Assembly (NCBI GenBank): GCA_003221515.1
Contig: QHSI01000059.1
Span: 17,733-49,773 of the forward strand
DNA length: 32,041 nucleotides
Source: Candidatus Rokuibacteriota bacterium
GTDB lineage: Bacteria > Methylomirabilota > Methylomirabilia > Rokubacteriales > CSP1-6
Reading direction: 5' to 3'
Shown one piece after another: positions 1 to 8,856 of this stretch (position 1 is the stretch's first letter; each line of letters begins with the position of its first letter). A program made the translations under genes and the position numbers. The notes beneath the pieces were generated by a model. That model had not been told where the DNA came from, did no database searches, and saw only the letters and a program-made list of their open reading frames with translations.

Positions 1-315
1 TGGGAAGATTCAGCGGCTCGGCGCGAGGGTTTCTACGGATCACGCCGTGAGGCAATACCCGGAGAGAGGCCGCTACGTCGCCCCCGATGCCTTTCAGGCG
101 ATTCGCGTCGATCGGCATGCGCGACCAGGCGGACTATCAGGAGCCAAACGTGTGGATGCTCCACTGTTTACAGCCGCCCCTCGGCCGGCGGGCCCCAAGC
201 CTCCGCGACGGCCGGCGGCGCGCGCCTCGCGACAGAAGTGTAAAGTTTACGCGGGGTGTGTCGCTATGGAGTACACACGCAGGACCGTTGAGGGTCCGGG
301 TTTTCCCGGACCTCG
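1..315. other. Intergenic region, no convincing gene
   Basis: Short overlapping frames occur here, but none gives a recognisable protein. Small symmetric elements are visible: GTAAA-G-TTTAC at 240-250 and GTGTGT-N11-ACACAC at 256-261/273-278. Either could be an operator for the downstream glycosyltransferase gene. I see no clear promoter hexamers and no RNA gene. Confidence 0.5.
293..312 (+). promoter_or_regulatory. Perfect 8-bp hairpin before the glycosyltransferase gene
   Basis: GGTCCGGG-TTTT-CCCGGACC is a perfect stem with a four-base loop, ending three bases before the first in-frame ATG (316). No T-run follows, so it is a poor intrinsic terminator. In the mRNA it would occlude initiation at 316. 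This argues either for a later start (373, 460 or 517) or for translational control. Confidence 0.5.
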
Positions 316-3009
316 ATGGTGACGATCGTCCTCGCGATCCGTTGTCGACCGCACTTCCATGACGCTGGCGAAATGTCGAAGCGATTGGCACGCGGCGTGC
401 CTGTGAAGGCCATCCGAGCGCGGGGTCTCGCTCGGTCGGAGGCCGCCGCCGCTCAAAAAATGGCCAAACTCGCTGAACCATGGTCGGGATCACCGAATGG
501 GAATGGTTCCCAGGGAATGGCGGCCCGACCGCCGTTGCAAAGGCCGCACGTCCGGGGCCGCTTCCTTTTCCGCGGCGACAACAAGATCTGGGTTCGCGGC
601 GTCACGTATGGCACGTTCCGACCCGATGCCACGGGCCACCAGTACGGCCGTATGTCTGCCGTCGCCCGCGACTTCGAAGCGATGGCCGAGAACGGTGTCA
701 ACGCGATCCGCACCTACACGGTACCTCCCCGATGGCTCCTCGATGCGGCGTACGGTCACGGCATCCAGGTGCTGGTCGGCCTCCCCTGGGAGCAGCACGT
801 CGCCTTCCTCGACGATCGGCGCCGTGCCCGGACGATCGCCACACGCGTTCGCGTGTCCGCCGCCCTGTGCGCCGGTCATCCGGCCGTCCTCGGCTATGCC
901 GTCGGCAACGAGATCCCGGCTCCGGTGGTTCGCTGGCACGGCGCGCGCCGGGTCGAGCGGTTCATCGAGCGACTCACCAACGAAGTGCGCGAGGCCGATC
1001 CCGGCGCGCTCGTCACGTACATCAACTACCCGTCGACCGAATACCTCGAGCTCCCGTTCGTGGATTTCGTGTGCTTCAACGTCTATCTCGAGGCCGCCGA
1101 CCGCCTGAGCGCCTATCTGGCCCGCTTGCACAACCTGGCGGGTGACCGCCCGCTCCTGCTGGGCGAGGTCGGGCTCGACAGCCGGCGAAACGGCGAGGCG
1201 TGTCAGGCCGCAGTCCTCGACTGGGAGCTCCGCACGGCATTCAGCAGCGGCTGCGCTGGCGCGTTCGTGTTCGCGTGGACCGACGAGTGGCATCGCGGCG
1301 GGGACGACATCGAGGACTGGGACTTCGGTCTGACGAACCGCCGGCGCGAGCCCAAGCCCGCCCTCGCGGCGGTGCGCCAGGCCACCACCGAGCTCCCGTT
1401 CGCCAAGTGCGTCGCGTGGCCGCGCATGTCCGTGGTGGTCTGCAGTTACAACGGCGCTCGCACGATCCGCGACACGCTCAATGGCCTCGTCGAGCTCGAC
1501 TATCCCGACCTCGAGGTGATCGTGGTCGACGACGGCTCGACCGACGACACCGCCCTGATCGCCCGCGAGTATCCGGTGCGCGTGATCAGCACGCCGAACC
1601 GCGGGCTCAGCAACGCGCGCAACACCGGGCTGCGCGCGGCGACGGGCGAGATCGTCGCCTACATCGACGACGACGCGTGGCCCGACCCCGACTGGCTTCG
1701 CTACGTGGCGTGGACGTTCTTGACGAGCGACCACGTCGCGGTCGGGGGCCCGAACCTTCCGCCGCCGGGCGACGGGCTCATCGCCGACGCCGTGGCGTTG
1801 TCGCCGGGCGGGCCGATTCACGTGCTCCTCACCGACCGCGAGGCCGAGCACGTGCCCGGCTGCAACATGGCCTTCAAGAAGAGCGCGCTCGAAGCCATCG
1901 GTGGGTTCGATCCCAGGTTCCGCGCCGCCGGCGACGACGTCGACGTCTGCTGGCGCTTGACCGCGCGCGAATGGACCATCGGCTTCCACCCGGCGGCGCT
2001 CGTGTGGCACCATCGGCGGAACTCGATCCGCACCTACTGGAAGCAGCAGGCCGGCTACGGGCGGGCCGAGGCGCTGCTGGCCGGGAAGTGGCCCGAGAAG
2101 CACAACGGCGCCGGGCACGCGTCGTGGTCCGGCCGCCTGTACGGCCCCGGGCGCGTCGCGCGTCTGCTCCAGCGCGGCCGCATCTACCAGGGCAGCTGGG
2201 GCACGGCGCTCTTCCAGTCGCTCTACGAGCGGACGCCCGGTCCGCTCACGTCGTTCCTGTCGATGCCCGAGTGGTGGTTCGTGGTCCCCATGCTCGCCGT
2301 GCTGGGTCTCCTCGGGTTCGAGTGGACCCCGCTGCGGACCGCGTGGCCGCTGTTCGGGCTGGCCCTCGGGGCGCCGCTCGCCCGCGCGATCGTCGCGGCG
2401 CGGCGAGCGCACTTGCCCATCGCCTACGTGTCGCCGCGCGATCGCGTTCGGCTGCGCGCGGTCATCGCCCTTCTGCACGTGCTCCAGCCGATCGCGCGTC
2501 TCGTTGGTCGGGTGAAGCATGGCCTCACGTTGTGGCGTCGGCGGGGTGTTCCCGCCCTCGTGACGCCGCGCGCGCGGACGCTGGCGTTGTGGAGCGAGCA
2601 TTGGCGCGCGCCGACCGAGCGCCTCGCCGCCCTCGAGTCGTGGCTCCGCGGGCAGGGGCAAACGGTGGTGCGCGGCGGAGACTGGGACCGATGGGACCTC
2701 GAGCTCCGGCAAGGATGCCTCGCGGCGGCCCGGCTCCTGGCCGGGCCGGAAGAGCATGGACGCGGCCGGCAGCTCACGCGATTCCGCGTGTGGCCGCGAT
2801 GGTCGCGGATCGCGGTCGCGTCGGTCTCGGTCACCGCCGGGTTGGCGGTCGGCGCCACCGCCGCCCATGCCTGGTTCGCCGCGAGCCTGTTCGCGGCCGG
2901 CGCGGTCGGGCTCGTCTTGCGCGCCCTCACGGACTACGGCGGCGCCGCGCGACTCCTCCACGAAGCGATCCACGAGCTCGCGACCGACAGTGAAACCTGG
3001 GTGCGTTGA
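316..3009 (+). CDS. Glycoside hydrolase (TIM barrel) / GT2 glycosyltransferase fusion, membrane-anchored
   Basis: Numbering is from the first ATG. Residues about 80-355 form a (beta/alpha)8 glycosidase-like domain of the GH2/GH5 clan, with a GNE motif (N198-E199, acid/base) and a GE motif (E284, likely nucleophile). Residues about 371-600 are a family 2 glycosyltransferase: SVVVCSYNG, DDGS at 405-408, DDD at 451-453, and GDDVD at 539-543 as the likely base region. Two hydrophobic helices follow near 675-720. The soluble C-terminal part ends with another hydrophobic pair near 820-865. The likely role is synthesis, with trimming, of a cell-surface glycan; the substrate is unknown. The stop overlaps the TTG start of an ABC exporter, so the two are probably co-translated and function together. 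The start is uncertain because no good ribosome site precedes any candidate; ATG 373, 460 or 517 are possible and the conserved fold only begins near residue 80. Confidence 0.85.
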   Translation: MVTIVLAIRCRPHFHDAGEMSKRLARGVPVKAIRARGLARSEAAAAQKMAKLAEPWSGSPNGNGSQGMAARPPLQRPHVRGRFLFRGDNKIWVRGVTYGTFRPDATGHQYGRMSAVARDFEAMAENGVNAIRTYTVPPRWLLDAAYGHGIQVLVGLPWEQHVAFLDDRRRARTIATRVRVSAALCAGHPAVLGYAVGNEIPAPVVRWHGARRVERFIERLTNEVREADPGALVTYINYPSTEYLELPFVDFVCFNVYLEAADRLSAYLARLHNLAGDRPLLLGEVGLDSRRNGEACQAAVLDWELRTAFSSGCAGAFVFAWTDEWHRGGDDIEDWDFGLTNRRREPKPALAAVRQATTELPFAKCVAWPRMSVVVCSYNGARTIRDTLNGLVELDYPDLEVIVVDDGSTDDTALIAREYPVRVISTPNRGLSNARNTGLRAATGEIVAYIDDDAWPDPDWLRYVAWTFLTSDHVAVGGPNLPPPGDGLIADAVALSPGGPIHVLLTDREAEHVPGCNMAFKKSALEAIGGFDPRFRAAGDDVDVCWRLTAREWTIGFHPAALVWHHRRNSIRTYWKQQAGYGRAEALLAGKWPEKHNGAGHASWSGRLYGPGRVARLLQRGRIYQGSWGTALFQSLYERTPGPLTSFLSMPEWWFVVPMLAVLGLLGFEWTPLRTAWPLFGLALGAPLARAIVAARRAHLPIAYVSPRDRVRLRAVIALLHVLQPIARLVGRVKHGLTLWRRRGVPALVTPRARTLALWSEHWRAPTERLAALESWLRGQGQTVVRGGDWDRWDLELRQGCLAAARLLAGPEEHGRGRQLTRFRVWPRWSRIAVASVSVTAGLAVGATAAHAWFAASLFAAGAVGLVLRALTDYGGAARLLHEAIHELATDSETWVR

Positions 3010-4796
3010 GGACGCTTCGCCGGCTCCTGCCCTATCTCAGAACCCACCCGCGCGCGATCGCGATCATGCTCGGGGCGATGGGCGCCGGGGTCGCCGTCGA
3101 CCTCCTGCGGCCGTGGCCGATGAAGCTCTTGATCGATCACGTGCTCGGGGGCCAGCCGCTGCCACCCGGCTTCGCCGCCCTGGTCGCCGCCCTCCCGGGC
3201 GGGCAGAGCGCGAACGCGCTGCTCGCGTGGGCCAGCGTCGCCACCATCGTGATCTTCCTCGGGGGCTCCACGCTCGCCACGGTGTCGCTGGTGACCTCCG
3301 TGCGACTGGGACAGCGCATGGTCTACGCGCTCGGCGCCGACCTGTTCGCGCACGTTCAGCGGCTGTCGCTCGCGTTCCACAGCCGCCGCCCCGTCGGTGA
3401 CTCGGTCGCGCGCGTCACTGGCGACCCATACTGCCTGCAGATGCTCGTCAACGGGACCGCGTTACCGGTGGCGCAGTCGCTCCTGACACTGGGCGCGATG
3501 TTCGTGGTCATGTGGCGGCTCGAACCCGCGCTGACACTACTGGCGCTCGGCGTGGTGCCGTTCCTGGGCCTGTTCATCTACGGCTTCGGCCGGCCGATGC
3601 ACGTGTGGGCCCGCGAGCGGCGCGATCGCGAAGCGCACCTGATGGCGGGCGTGCAGCAGACGCTGACCGCAATACCCGCGGTCCAGGCGTTCGGCCGCGA
3701 GGACGCCGAGTCCGATCGCTTCCGCCGGCAGGCCGCCGCCACGGTCGCCGCGTACGAGCGATCGAGCATCGCGGACATGGCCTTCAAGCTCGCAGTGGGG
3801 CTGGTCACGGCGATCGGCACCGCGTCGATCATGTGGGTGGGCGGTCGCTACGCGCTCGAGGGCACGGTGACGGCGGGGACCATCCTCGTCTTCCTTTCGT
3901 ATCTCGCCGCGCTCTACACCCCGCTCAACGAGCTCGCCCACACGGCCTCCACCGTGCAGTACGCGGTGGCCAACGCCGAGCGAGTGGTCGATCTCCTCGA
4001 CACCGCGCCCGACGTGGTCGATCAGCCTGGCGCGACCCAGGTTCGGCTGATCGGCCACGTCCGCTACGACGACGTGACCTTCGGCTACGAGGCCCGGCGC
4101 CCGGTCGTGCACGGGCTCACGCTCGACGTCAAGCCCGGCGAGGTGGTCGCGATCGTCGGCGCCACCGGCGCGGGGAAGAGCACACTGGTGAGCCTCCTGT
4201 TGCGCTTCTTCGACCCGTGGTCCGGCCGGATCACGATCGACGGCCACGACGTGCGCTCGCTCTCCGTCAAGAGCTTACGGGCCCAGATCGCGATCGTGCT
4301 CCAGGAGTCGTTCATCCTGCCGATCACCGTGGCGGAGAACATCGCCTACGGTCGGCCGGACGCCACGCGCGAGCAGATCGAAGCCGCCGCCGTCGCCGCC
4401 AACGCCGCCGCCTTCATCAACCACTTGCCCCACGGCTACGCGACGGGGATCGGCGAGCGCGGCATGACCCTGTCGATCGGCGAGCAGCAGCGGCTGGCGA
4501 TCGCGCGCGCCTTCGTCAAGGACGCGCCGATCCTCGTCCTCGACGAGCCGACGTCGGCCCTCGACGCCCACACCGAGTCGGCGGTGCTCGACGCCCTCCA
4601 GCGTTTGATGAAGGGCCGGACGACGTTCATCGTGGCCCATCGCCTGTCGACCATCCGCCATGCCGACCGCGTCGTCGTCCTCGACGATGGCGCCCTCCTC
4701 GAGGAAGGGCCTCCCGCGGAGCTGCTGCGACGGGATGGCGGCCCGTTCGCGCGGCTGTGGGCGCGCCAGCTCGGCAGCACCGCCACCCCGGTGTGA
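3006..4796 (+). CDS. ABC exporter half-transporter (fused permease and ATPase, MsbA-like)
   Basis: This 596-residue protein has the usual exporter layout: a six-helix membrane domain (about 1-320), then an ATPase domain. The ATPase shows Walker A GATGAGKST (385-393), a Q-loop in VLQES, the signature LSIGEQQ (489-495), Walker B LVLDEP (D513, E514) and the switch His in VAHRL. The signature departs from the usual LSGGQ. The protein would act as a homodimer moving a lipid, glycan or peptide outward. The proposed TTG start lies inside the stop of the glycosyltransferase fusion (TTGA overlap), so the cargo is plausibly that enzyme's product; this is inferred from coupling only. A conventional ATG is not available at the conserved N-terminus. 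Confidence 0.9.
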   Translation: MRTLRRLLPYLRTHPRAIAIMLGAMGAGVAVDLLRPWPMKLLIDHVLGGQPLPPGFAALVAALPGGQSANALLAWASVATIVIFLGGSTLATVSLVTSVRLGQRMVYALGADLFAHVQRLSLAFHSRRPVGDSVARVTGDPYCLQMLVNGTALPVAQSLLTLGAMFVVMWRLEPALTLLALGVVPFLGLFIYGFGRPMHVWARERRDREAHLMAGVQQTLTAIPAVQAFGREDAESDRFRRQAAATVAAYERSSIADMAFKLAVGLVTAIGTASIMWVGGRYALEGTVTAGTILVFLSYLAALYTPLNELAHTASTVQYAVANAERVVDLLDTAPDVVDQPGATQVRLIGHVRYDDVTFGYEARRPVVHGLTLDVKPGEVVAIVGATGAGKSTLVSLLLRFFDPWSGRITIDGHDVRSLSVKSLRAQIAIVLQESFILPITVAENIAYGRPDATREQIEAAAVAANAAAFINHLPHGYATGIGERGMTLSIGEQQRLAIARAFVKDAPILVLDEPTSALDAHTESAVLDALQRLMKGRTTFIVAHRLSTIRHADRVVVLDDGALLEEGPPAELLRRDGGPFARLWARQLGSTATPV

Positions 4797-4910
4797 CCGT
4801 GGCCGCGCCGGAGGAGGCCCTCGGTCTCGCCGGCTGACGCCCCCCGCGAACGCGTTTCGGCTTCGGGGTGCCGCCGGTAAAACTTGGCCCATGCCCGGGA
4901 CTTTGTTTCT

Positions 4911-6917
4911 ATGGGGGCATATGCGAGAGAGCCTTTGGCAGCCGCCAGCCGCAACGTAAGCCCCCCGCCTCCCGTTCCTGCCGTGACGCCCGCGCCGCCG
5001 CCCAAGCCGACGATGACCGCCGTCGAGATGGGGGCGCGCCAGCGGGAGATCTCGGTCTCCGAGTTCTTCACCAAGAACCGCCATCTGCTGGGGTTCGACA
5101 ATCCACGAAAGGCGCTGCTGACGTGCGTGAAAGAGGCCGTCGATAACGCGCTCGACGCCTGCGAGGAAGCCGGGATCCTCCCGGACGTGGTCGTCAAGCT
5201 CGAGCCCGTCGCCAACGGCGGACCGCCGCCGCCGGCGAGCCAGGCGACCCGCTTCCGGATCACGGTCGCCGACAACGGCCCCGGCATCGTCCGCCAGCAG
5301 ATTCCGCCGATCTTCGCGAAGCTCCTGTACGGCTCGAAGTTCCATCGGCTGCGCATGAGCCGCGGCCAGCAGGGGATCGGCATCTCGGCAGCCGGCATGT
5401 ATGGACAGCTCACGACCGGCAAGCCCGTGCGGATCATCTCGCGCACGAACGCGAGGGCGCCCGCGCACTACTTCGAAGTCCAGATCGATACCAAGAAGAA
5501 CGAGCCGCTGATTCTCGAGAAGAAGCAGATCGACTGGGAGTCCCCGCGGGGGACCCAGGTGACGATGGAAGTCGAGGGCCGCTATCAGAAAGGGCGGGCC
5601 TCGGTCGACGAATACGTCGAGCAGACGATCATCGCCAACCCGCACGTCAAGATGACCTACGTCACTCCGGAAGGGGAGACGAAGGAGTTTCGCCGCACGT
5701 ACGAGCAGCTCCCCGCGTCGCCGCGCGAGATCAAGCCGCATCCCTACGGGATCGAGCTCGGGATGCTGTTGAAGATGCTCCAGGATACCAAGAGCCATTG
5801 GCTCTCGGGGTTCCTGTCCGGTGATTTCAGCCGGGTATCGCCGCGCCTCGCCGAGGACATCTGCAAGGCCGCGAGCCTCTCGCCGCGCGCCCGTCCGCGA
5901 GACGTTCACGGGCAGGCCGCCGAGAACCTCTACAAGGGCATCCAGGCCACCAAGATCATGGCGCCGCCCACCAATTGCCTCTCGCCGATCGGGGAGAAGG
6001 CGATCCTCGCGGGCCTGTACCAGCAGATCAAAGGGGAGTTCTACACCGCGGTGACCCGGCCGCCCGCGGTGTATCGCGGCAATCCCTTCGTGATCGAGGC
6101 GGGCTTGGCCTACGGCAAGGGACCGGAGCCGGCGCCGGAGAGCCAGGCGAAGAAGGAAATCTCGCTCGCGGAAGGGGAGGCCGCGGAGAACGATCACGAG
6201 CTCGCCCGCGTCATCCGCTACGCGAACCGGGTGCCGCTCCTCTATCAGCAGTCGGCCTGTGTCAGCTACAAGTCCGTGCTCGACACGACGTGGCGCAACT
6301 ACGGCGTGGCGCAGTCCCGCGGCGCCGTGCCGTCGGGCCCGATGGTGATCTTCGTCCACATGGCGTCGGTCTGGGTCCCGTTCACCAGCGAGTCCAAGGA
6401 AGCGATCGCCGAGTACGACGAGATTCGCAAGGAGATCACGCTGGCGCTGCGCGAGTGCGGCCGGCGGCTCGGCGCGTTCCTCCGGCGGCGCGAGCGCGCC
6501 CACAGCGAGTTCCGCCGGCGCAACATCTTCGAGCTCTACATCGAGGAAGTCGTCGCGTCGTGCAACCGTCTCAAGGGCGGCAAGCTGGCCACCGCGAAGC
6601 TGAAGGACCAGCTCCAGAAGATGGCCATGAAGCGGACCGGCGGCGAAAAGACCGACGAGCTCCTGGGGCAGAATGGAAGCGGCCCCGAAGGCCTGCCGCA
6701 CTCGATCATCGTGACGCCCGAGGGCGTCGAGGGCGAGGTGCCCGCGCCGGTCGCCGACGCGGCGACGGCGGGGGCGCCGAACGGCGTCGCCAAGACGAAC
6801 GGCGGCCCTCCGCCGAGCGGAGCCGGCGACGGGGCGAAGGGCGCCAGGCGCTCGGGACGTAAGGGAACGACCAAGGCGCGCGCGAAGGCCAGGCCCACCG
6901 CACGCAAGAGAAGGTAG
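4911..6917 (+). CDS. top6B: DNA topoisomerase VI subunit B (GHKL ATPase)
   Basis: Subunit B of the type IIB topoisomerase, which couples ATP-driven dimerisation to DNA transport through the break made by subunit A. Numbered from ATG 4911, the Bergerat-fold motifs are clear: N-box E75-A-V-D78-N79, G1 box DNGPGI (121-126), and G2 box GQQGIG (152-157). The helix-two-turn-helix and transducer regions follow. At 668 residues it is longer than most archaeal homologues. The last 70 or so residues are a low-complexity Gly/Ala/Pro stretch turning into a Lys/Arg-rich tail, probably disordered and DNA-binding. The start is uncertain: no Shine-Dalgarno is seen, TTG 4884 and ATG 5013 are alternatives, and the segment before 5013 is Pro/Ala-rich and may be untranslated. 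Subunit A starts 9 bases downstream. Confidence 0.95.
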   Translation: MGAYAREPLAAASRNVSPPPPVPAVTPAPPPKPTMTAVEMGARQREISVSEFFTKNRHLLGFDNPRKALLTCVKEAVDNALDACEEAGILPDVVVKLEPVANGGPPPPASQATRFRITVADNGPGIVRQQIPPIFAKLLYGSKFHRLRMSRGQQGIGISAAGMYGQLTTGKPVRIISRTNARAPAHYFEVQIDTKKNEPLILEKKQIDWESPRGTQVTMEVEGRYQKGRASVDEYVEQTIIANPHVKMTYVTPEGETKEFRRTYEQLPASPREIKPHPYGIELGMLLKMLQDTKSHWLSGFLSGDFSRVSPRLAEDICKAASLSPRARPRDVHGQAAENLYKGIQATKIMAPPTNCLSPIGEKAILAGLYQQIKGEFYTAVTRPPAVYRGNPFVIEAGLAYGKGPEPAPESQAKKEISLAEGEAAENDHELARVIRYANRVPLLYQQSACVSYKSVLDTTWRNYGVAQSRGAVPSGPMVIFVHMASVWVPFTSESKEAIAEYDEIRKEITLALRECGRRLGAFLRRRERAHSEFRRRNIFELYIEEVVASCNRLKGGKLATAKLKDQLQKMAMKRTGGEKTDELLGQNGSGPEGLPHSIIVTPEGVEGEVPAPVADAATAGAPNGVAKTNGGPPPSGAGDGAKGARRSGRKGTTKARAKARPTARKRR

Positions 6918-6926
6918 GACGCCCCC

Positions 6927-8030
6927 ATGGCCCAGAAGCAACGAACGGCGACCGCGGTCGAGAAGAAGCTGATCGGCGTGGCCGACGTGGTGATCCACGC
7001 CGCCGAGCGGCGCAAGGATCCGACGCTCACGATCCCGGTCCGCTCGCTGTCGAACGTGACCTTCAACGACCGCAAGGGCCTGATCGAGATGGGCAAGCGC
7101 AAGCAGGCGCGGTCGTTCTTCAACGTCGGCATGGCCAAGAAGTTCATGCAGACCGTCCTGGTGGCCGACGCGCTCTGCGAGCTGCAGCGGGCGAACCTCA
7201 CGACCTCGCTCCGTGAGATCTACTACCGCACCAAGCACACGATCAAGAACTCGCACGAGAACACGATCGACACGCAAGACGAGTCCGATCCGCTCATCGA
7301 AGACCTCGAGGTGACGCTGACGGCGCTCCGCGAGGAGCTGCACGTGCGCGCCGAGAACGCCGGCTCGATCGTGGGCCCGCTGGTGCTGGTCGACGACGGC
7401 GACCGGGTGGACTGCGCGCGGCTCGGGAAGGGCGGCTACTCCGTGCCGTCCATCGTGGAGCCGGAATATCTACAGATCAGGCAGTGCACCGCCGATTTCC
7501 TCCTGCTGGTCGAGAAGGGCACCCAGTGGAACCGGCTCTCGGAGGACAAGTTCTGGCGCCGATACAACTGCGTGCTCCTGACCGGCAACGGCCAGCCGCC
7601 CCGCGGCGTCCGGCGTCTGGCGCGGCGACTGCACGAGGAGAAGAAGCTCCCGGTCTACGTCCTCGTGGACAACGATCCGTGGGGCTACTACATCTACTCG
7701 GTCATCAAACAGGGCTCCATCAACCTCGCCTTCGAGAGCCAGCGCATGGCCATCCCGAAGGCCAAGTTCGTCGGGCTCTCGAGCGCCGACCCCGAGGCGT
7801 ACGAGCTCCCGCGCAACGTGGGCATCAAGCTCAACGACAAGGACGTCGCGCGCGCCAAGGAGCTGCTCGGCTACACCTGGTTCCAGAAGAAGAGCTGGCA
7901 GGCCGAGATCAAGCGGATGCTGGCGAGCGGGCTCAAGTACGAACTCGACGCGCTCGCCAACAAAGACTTCCAGTACCTCACCAAGAAGTACCTGCCCCGG
8001 AAGCTCAAAGAGCAGGACTGGCTGGACTGA
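6927..8030 (+). CDS. top6A: DNA topoisomerase VI subunit A (Spo11-like)
   Basis: This catalytic subunit makes a double-strand break through a 5'-phosphotyrosyl link. At 367 residues it is normal for the family. The winged-helix domain carries REIYYR (Y99-Y100). By comparison with Spo11/Top6A, whose active Tyr is the second of the pair, Y100 is the likely nucleophile. The Toprim domain shows E196 in LLVEKG and D248-N-D250 in LVDNDPWG, which ligate Mg2+. The ATG lies 9 bases after the top6B stop, so the two form an operon and probably an A2B2 enzyme. No frameshift or missing catalytic residue is visible. Topoisomerase VI is typical of archaea and plants and is patchy in bacteria. Confidence 0.96.
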   Translation: MAQKQRTATAVEKKLIGVADVVIHAAERRKDPTLTIPVRSLSNVTFNDRKGLIEMGKRKQARSFFNVGMAKKFMQTVLVADALCELQRANLTTSLREIYYRTKHTIKNSHENTIDTQDESDPLIEDLEVTLTALREELHVRAENAGSIVGPLVLVDDGDRVDCARLGKGGYSVPSIVEPEYLQIRQCTADFLLLVEKGTQWNRLSEDKFWRRYNCVLLTGNGQPPRGVRRLARRLHEEKKLPVYVLVDNDPWGYYIYSVIKQGSINLAFESQRMAIPKAKFVGLSSADPEAYELPRNVGIKLNDKDVARAKELLGYTWFQKKSWQAEIKRMLASGLKYELDALANKDFQYLTKKYLPRKLKEQDWLD

Positions 8031-8073
8031 CGTCGGCGGTGCTAGTCTGAGCCGCCCGCCGAGGGCGGACGCT

Positions 8074-8856
8074 ATGCCGCTGGTATCATTCCTCGACGTC
8101 GAGAAGACCTATCGGTCGCTGCAGGGCGCCGACTACACGGCGGTCGAGCACTTCAACGTCGAGATCGAGCTCGGCGAGTTCTTCTGCCTGCTCGGCCCCA
8201 GCGGGTGCGGCAAGACGACCGTGCTCAAGATGCTCGCGGGCTTCGAGGCCCCGACGACGGGCCAGATCCTGATGGACGGCCGCCCGGTCACCGGTGCCAG
8301 TCGCGACCGCGGCGTGGTCTTCCAAGGAGACGACTCGCTCTACGGCTGGCTCACCGCCGTGGAAAACGTCGAGTTCGGACTGCGCATGCGGCACGTGGGC
8401 AAGACGGAGCGGCGTGAGCGCGCGATGCGGCACCTCGAGCTGGTGGGACTCAAAGGGCAGGAGCAGAAATACCCGGCCGAGCTGTCCGGCGGGATGAAGC
8501 AGCGCATCCAGATCGCGCGGGTGCTGGCGAACGAGCCCAAGATGCTGCTCATGGACGAGCCGTTCGCGGCGCTGGACGCCCAGACCCGCGCGTTGATGCA
8601 GCTGGAGCTGGCCCACATCTGGCGAGCCACGCGCACGACCGTCTTGTTCATCACGCACGACATCGATGAGGCCGTGACGCTGGGCAAGCGCATCGGCGTC
8701 ATGCGCGCGGGCCCTCGCTCGCAGGTCAAGGGCGTGGTCGAGGTGGCGCTGAACGGGGCGCGCAGCCGTACCGACGACGGGTTTCTCCGATACTACAAAG
8801 AAGTCTACGAGATGATCCGCGACGAAGTCGCCAAATCCATCGCCGGTGCTTCGTGA
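8074..8856 (+). CDS. NitT/TauT-type ABC transporter, ATP-binding protein
   Basis: A 260-residue importer ATPase of the nitrate/sulfonate/taurine (SsuB/TauB) class. Walker A is GPSGCGKTT (41-49), the Q-loop is in VVFQGDD, the signature LSGGMKQR starts at L137, Walker B is LLMDEP (D161, E162), and the switch His is H195 in ITHDIDEA. It energises the permease encoded immediately downstream. The TGA stop overlaps the permease GTG by four bases (GTGA), showing translational coupling. The substrate cannot be read from the ATPase. Transporters of this class commonly carry aliphatic sulfonates, nitrate, or pyrimidine-type thiamin precursors. Confidence 0.93.
   Translation: MPLVSFLDVEKTYRSLQGADYTAVEHFNVEIELGEFFCLLGPSGCGKTTVLKMLAGFEAPTTGQILMDGRPVTGASRDRGVVFQGDDSLYGWLTAVENVEFGLRMRHVGKTERRERAMRHLELVGLKGQEQKYPAELSGGMKQRIQIARVLANEPKMLLMDEPFAALDAQTRALMQLELAHIWRATRTTVLFITHDIDEAVTLGKRIGVMRAGPRSQVKGVVEVALNGARSRTDDGFLRYYKEVYEMIRDEVAKSIAGAS

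Noticed and set aside
293-312. Intrinsic terminator of an upstream gene
   Set aside because: Strong stem but no T-run after it, and the following bases are the first start codon.
490-2973. Long minus-strand open frame opposite the glycosyltransferase fusion
   Set aside because: Low-complexity Arg/Glu/Gly-rich translation and a clear coding gene on the other strand.
4275-7343. A 1022-residue open frame on the minus strand across topoisomerase VI
   Set aside because: It is antisense to three genes with complete motifs, has Arg/His/Leu-rich composition typical of GC-rich shadow frames, and shows no domain.
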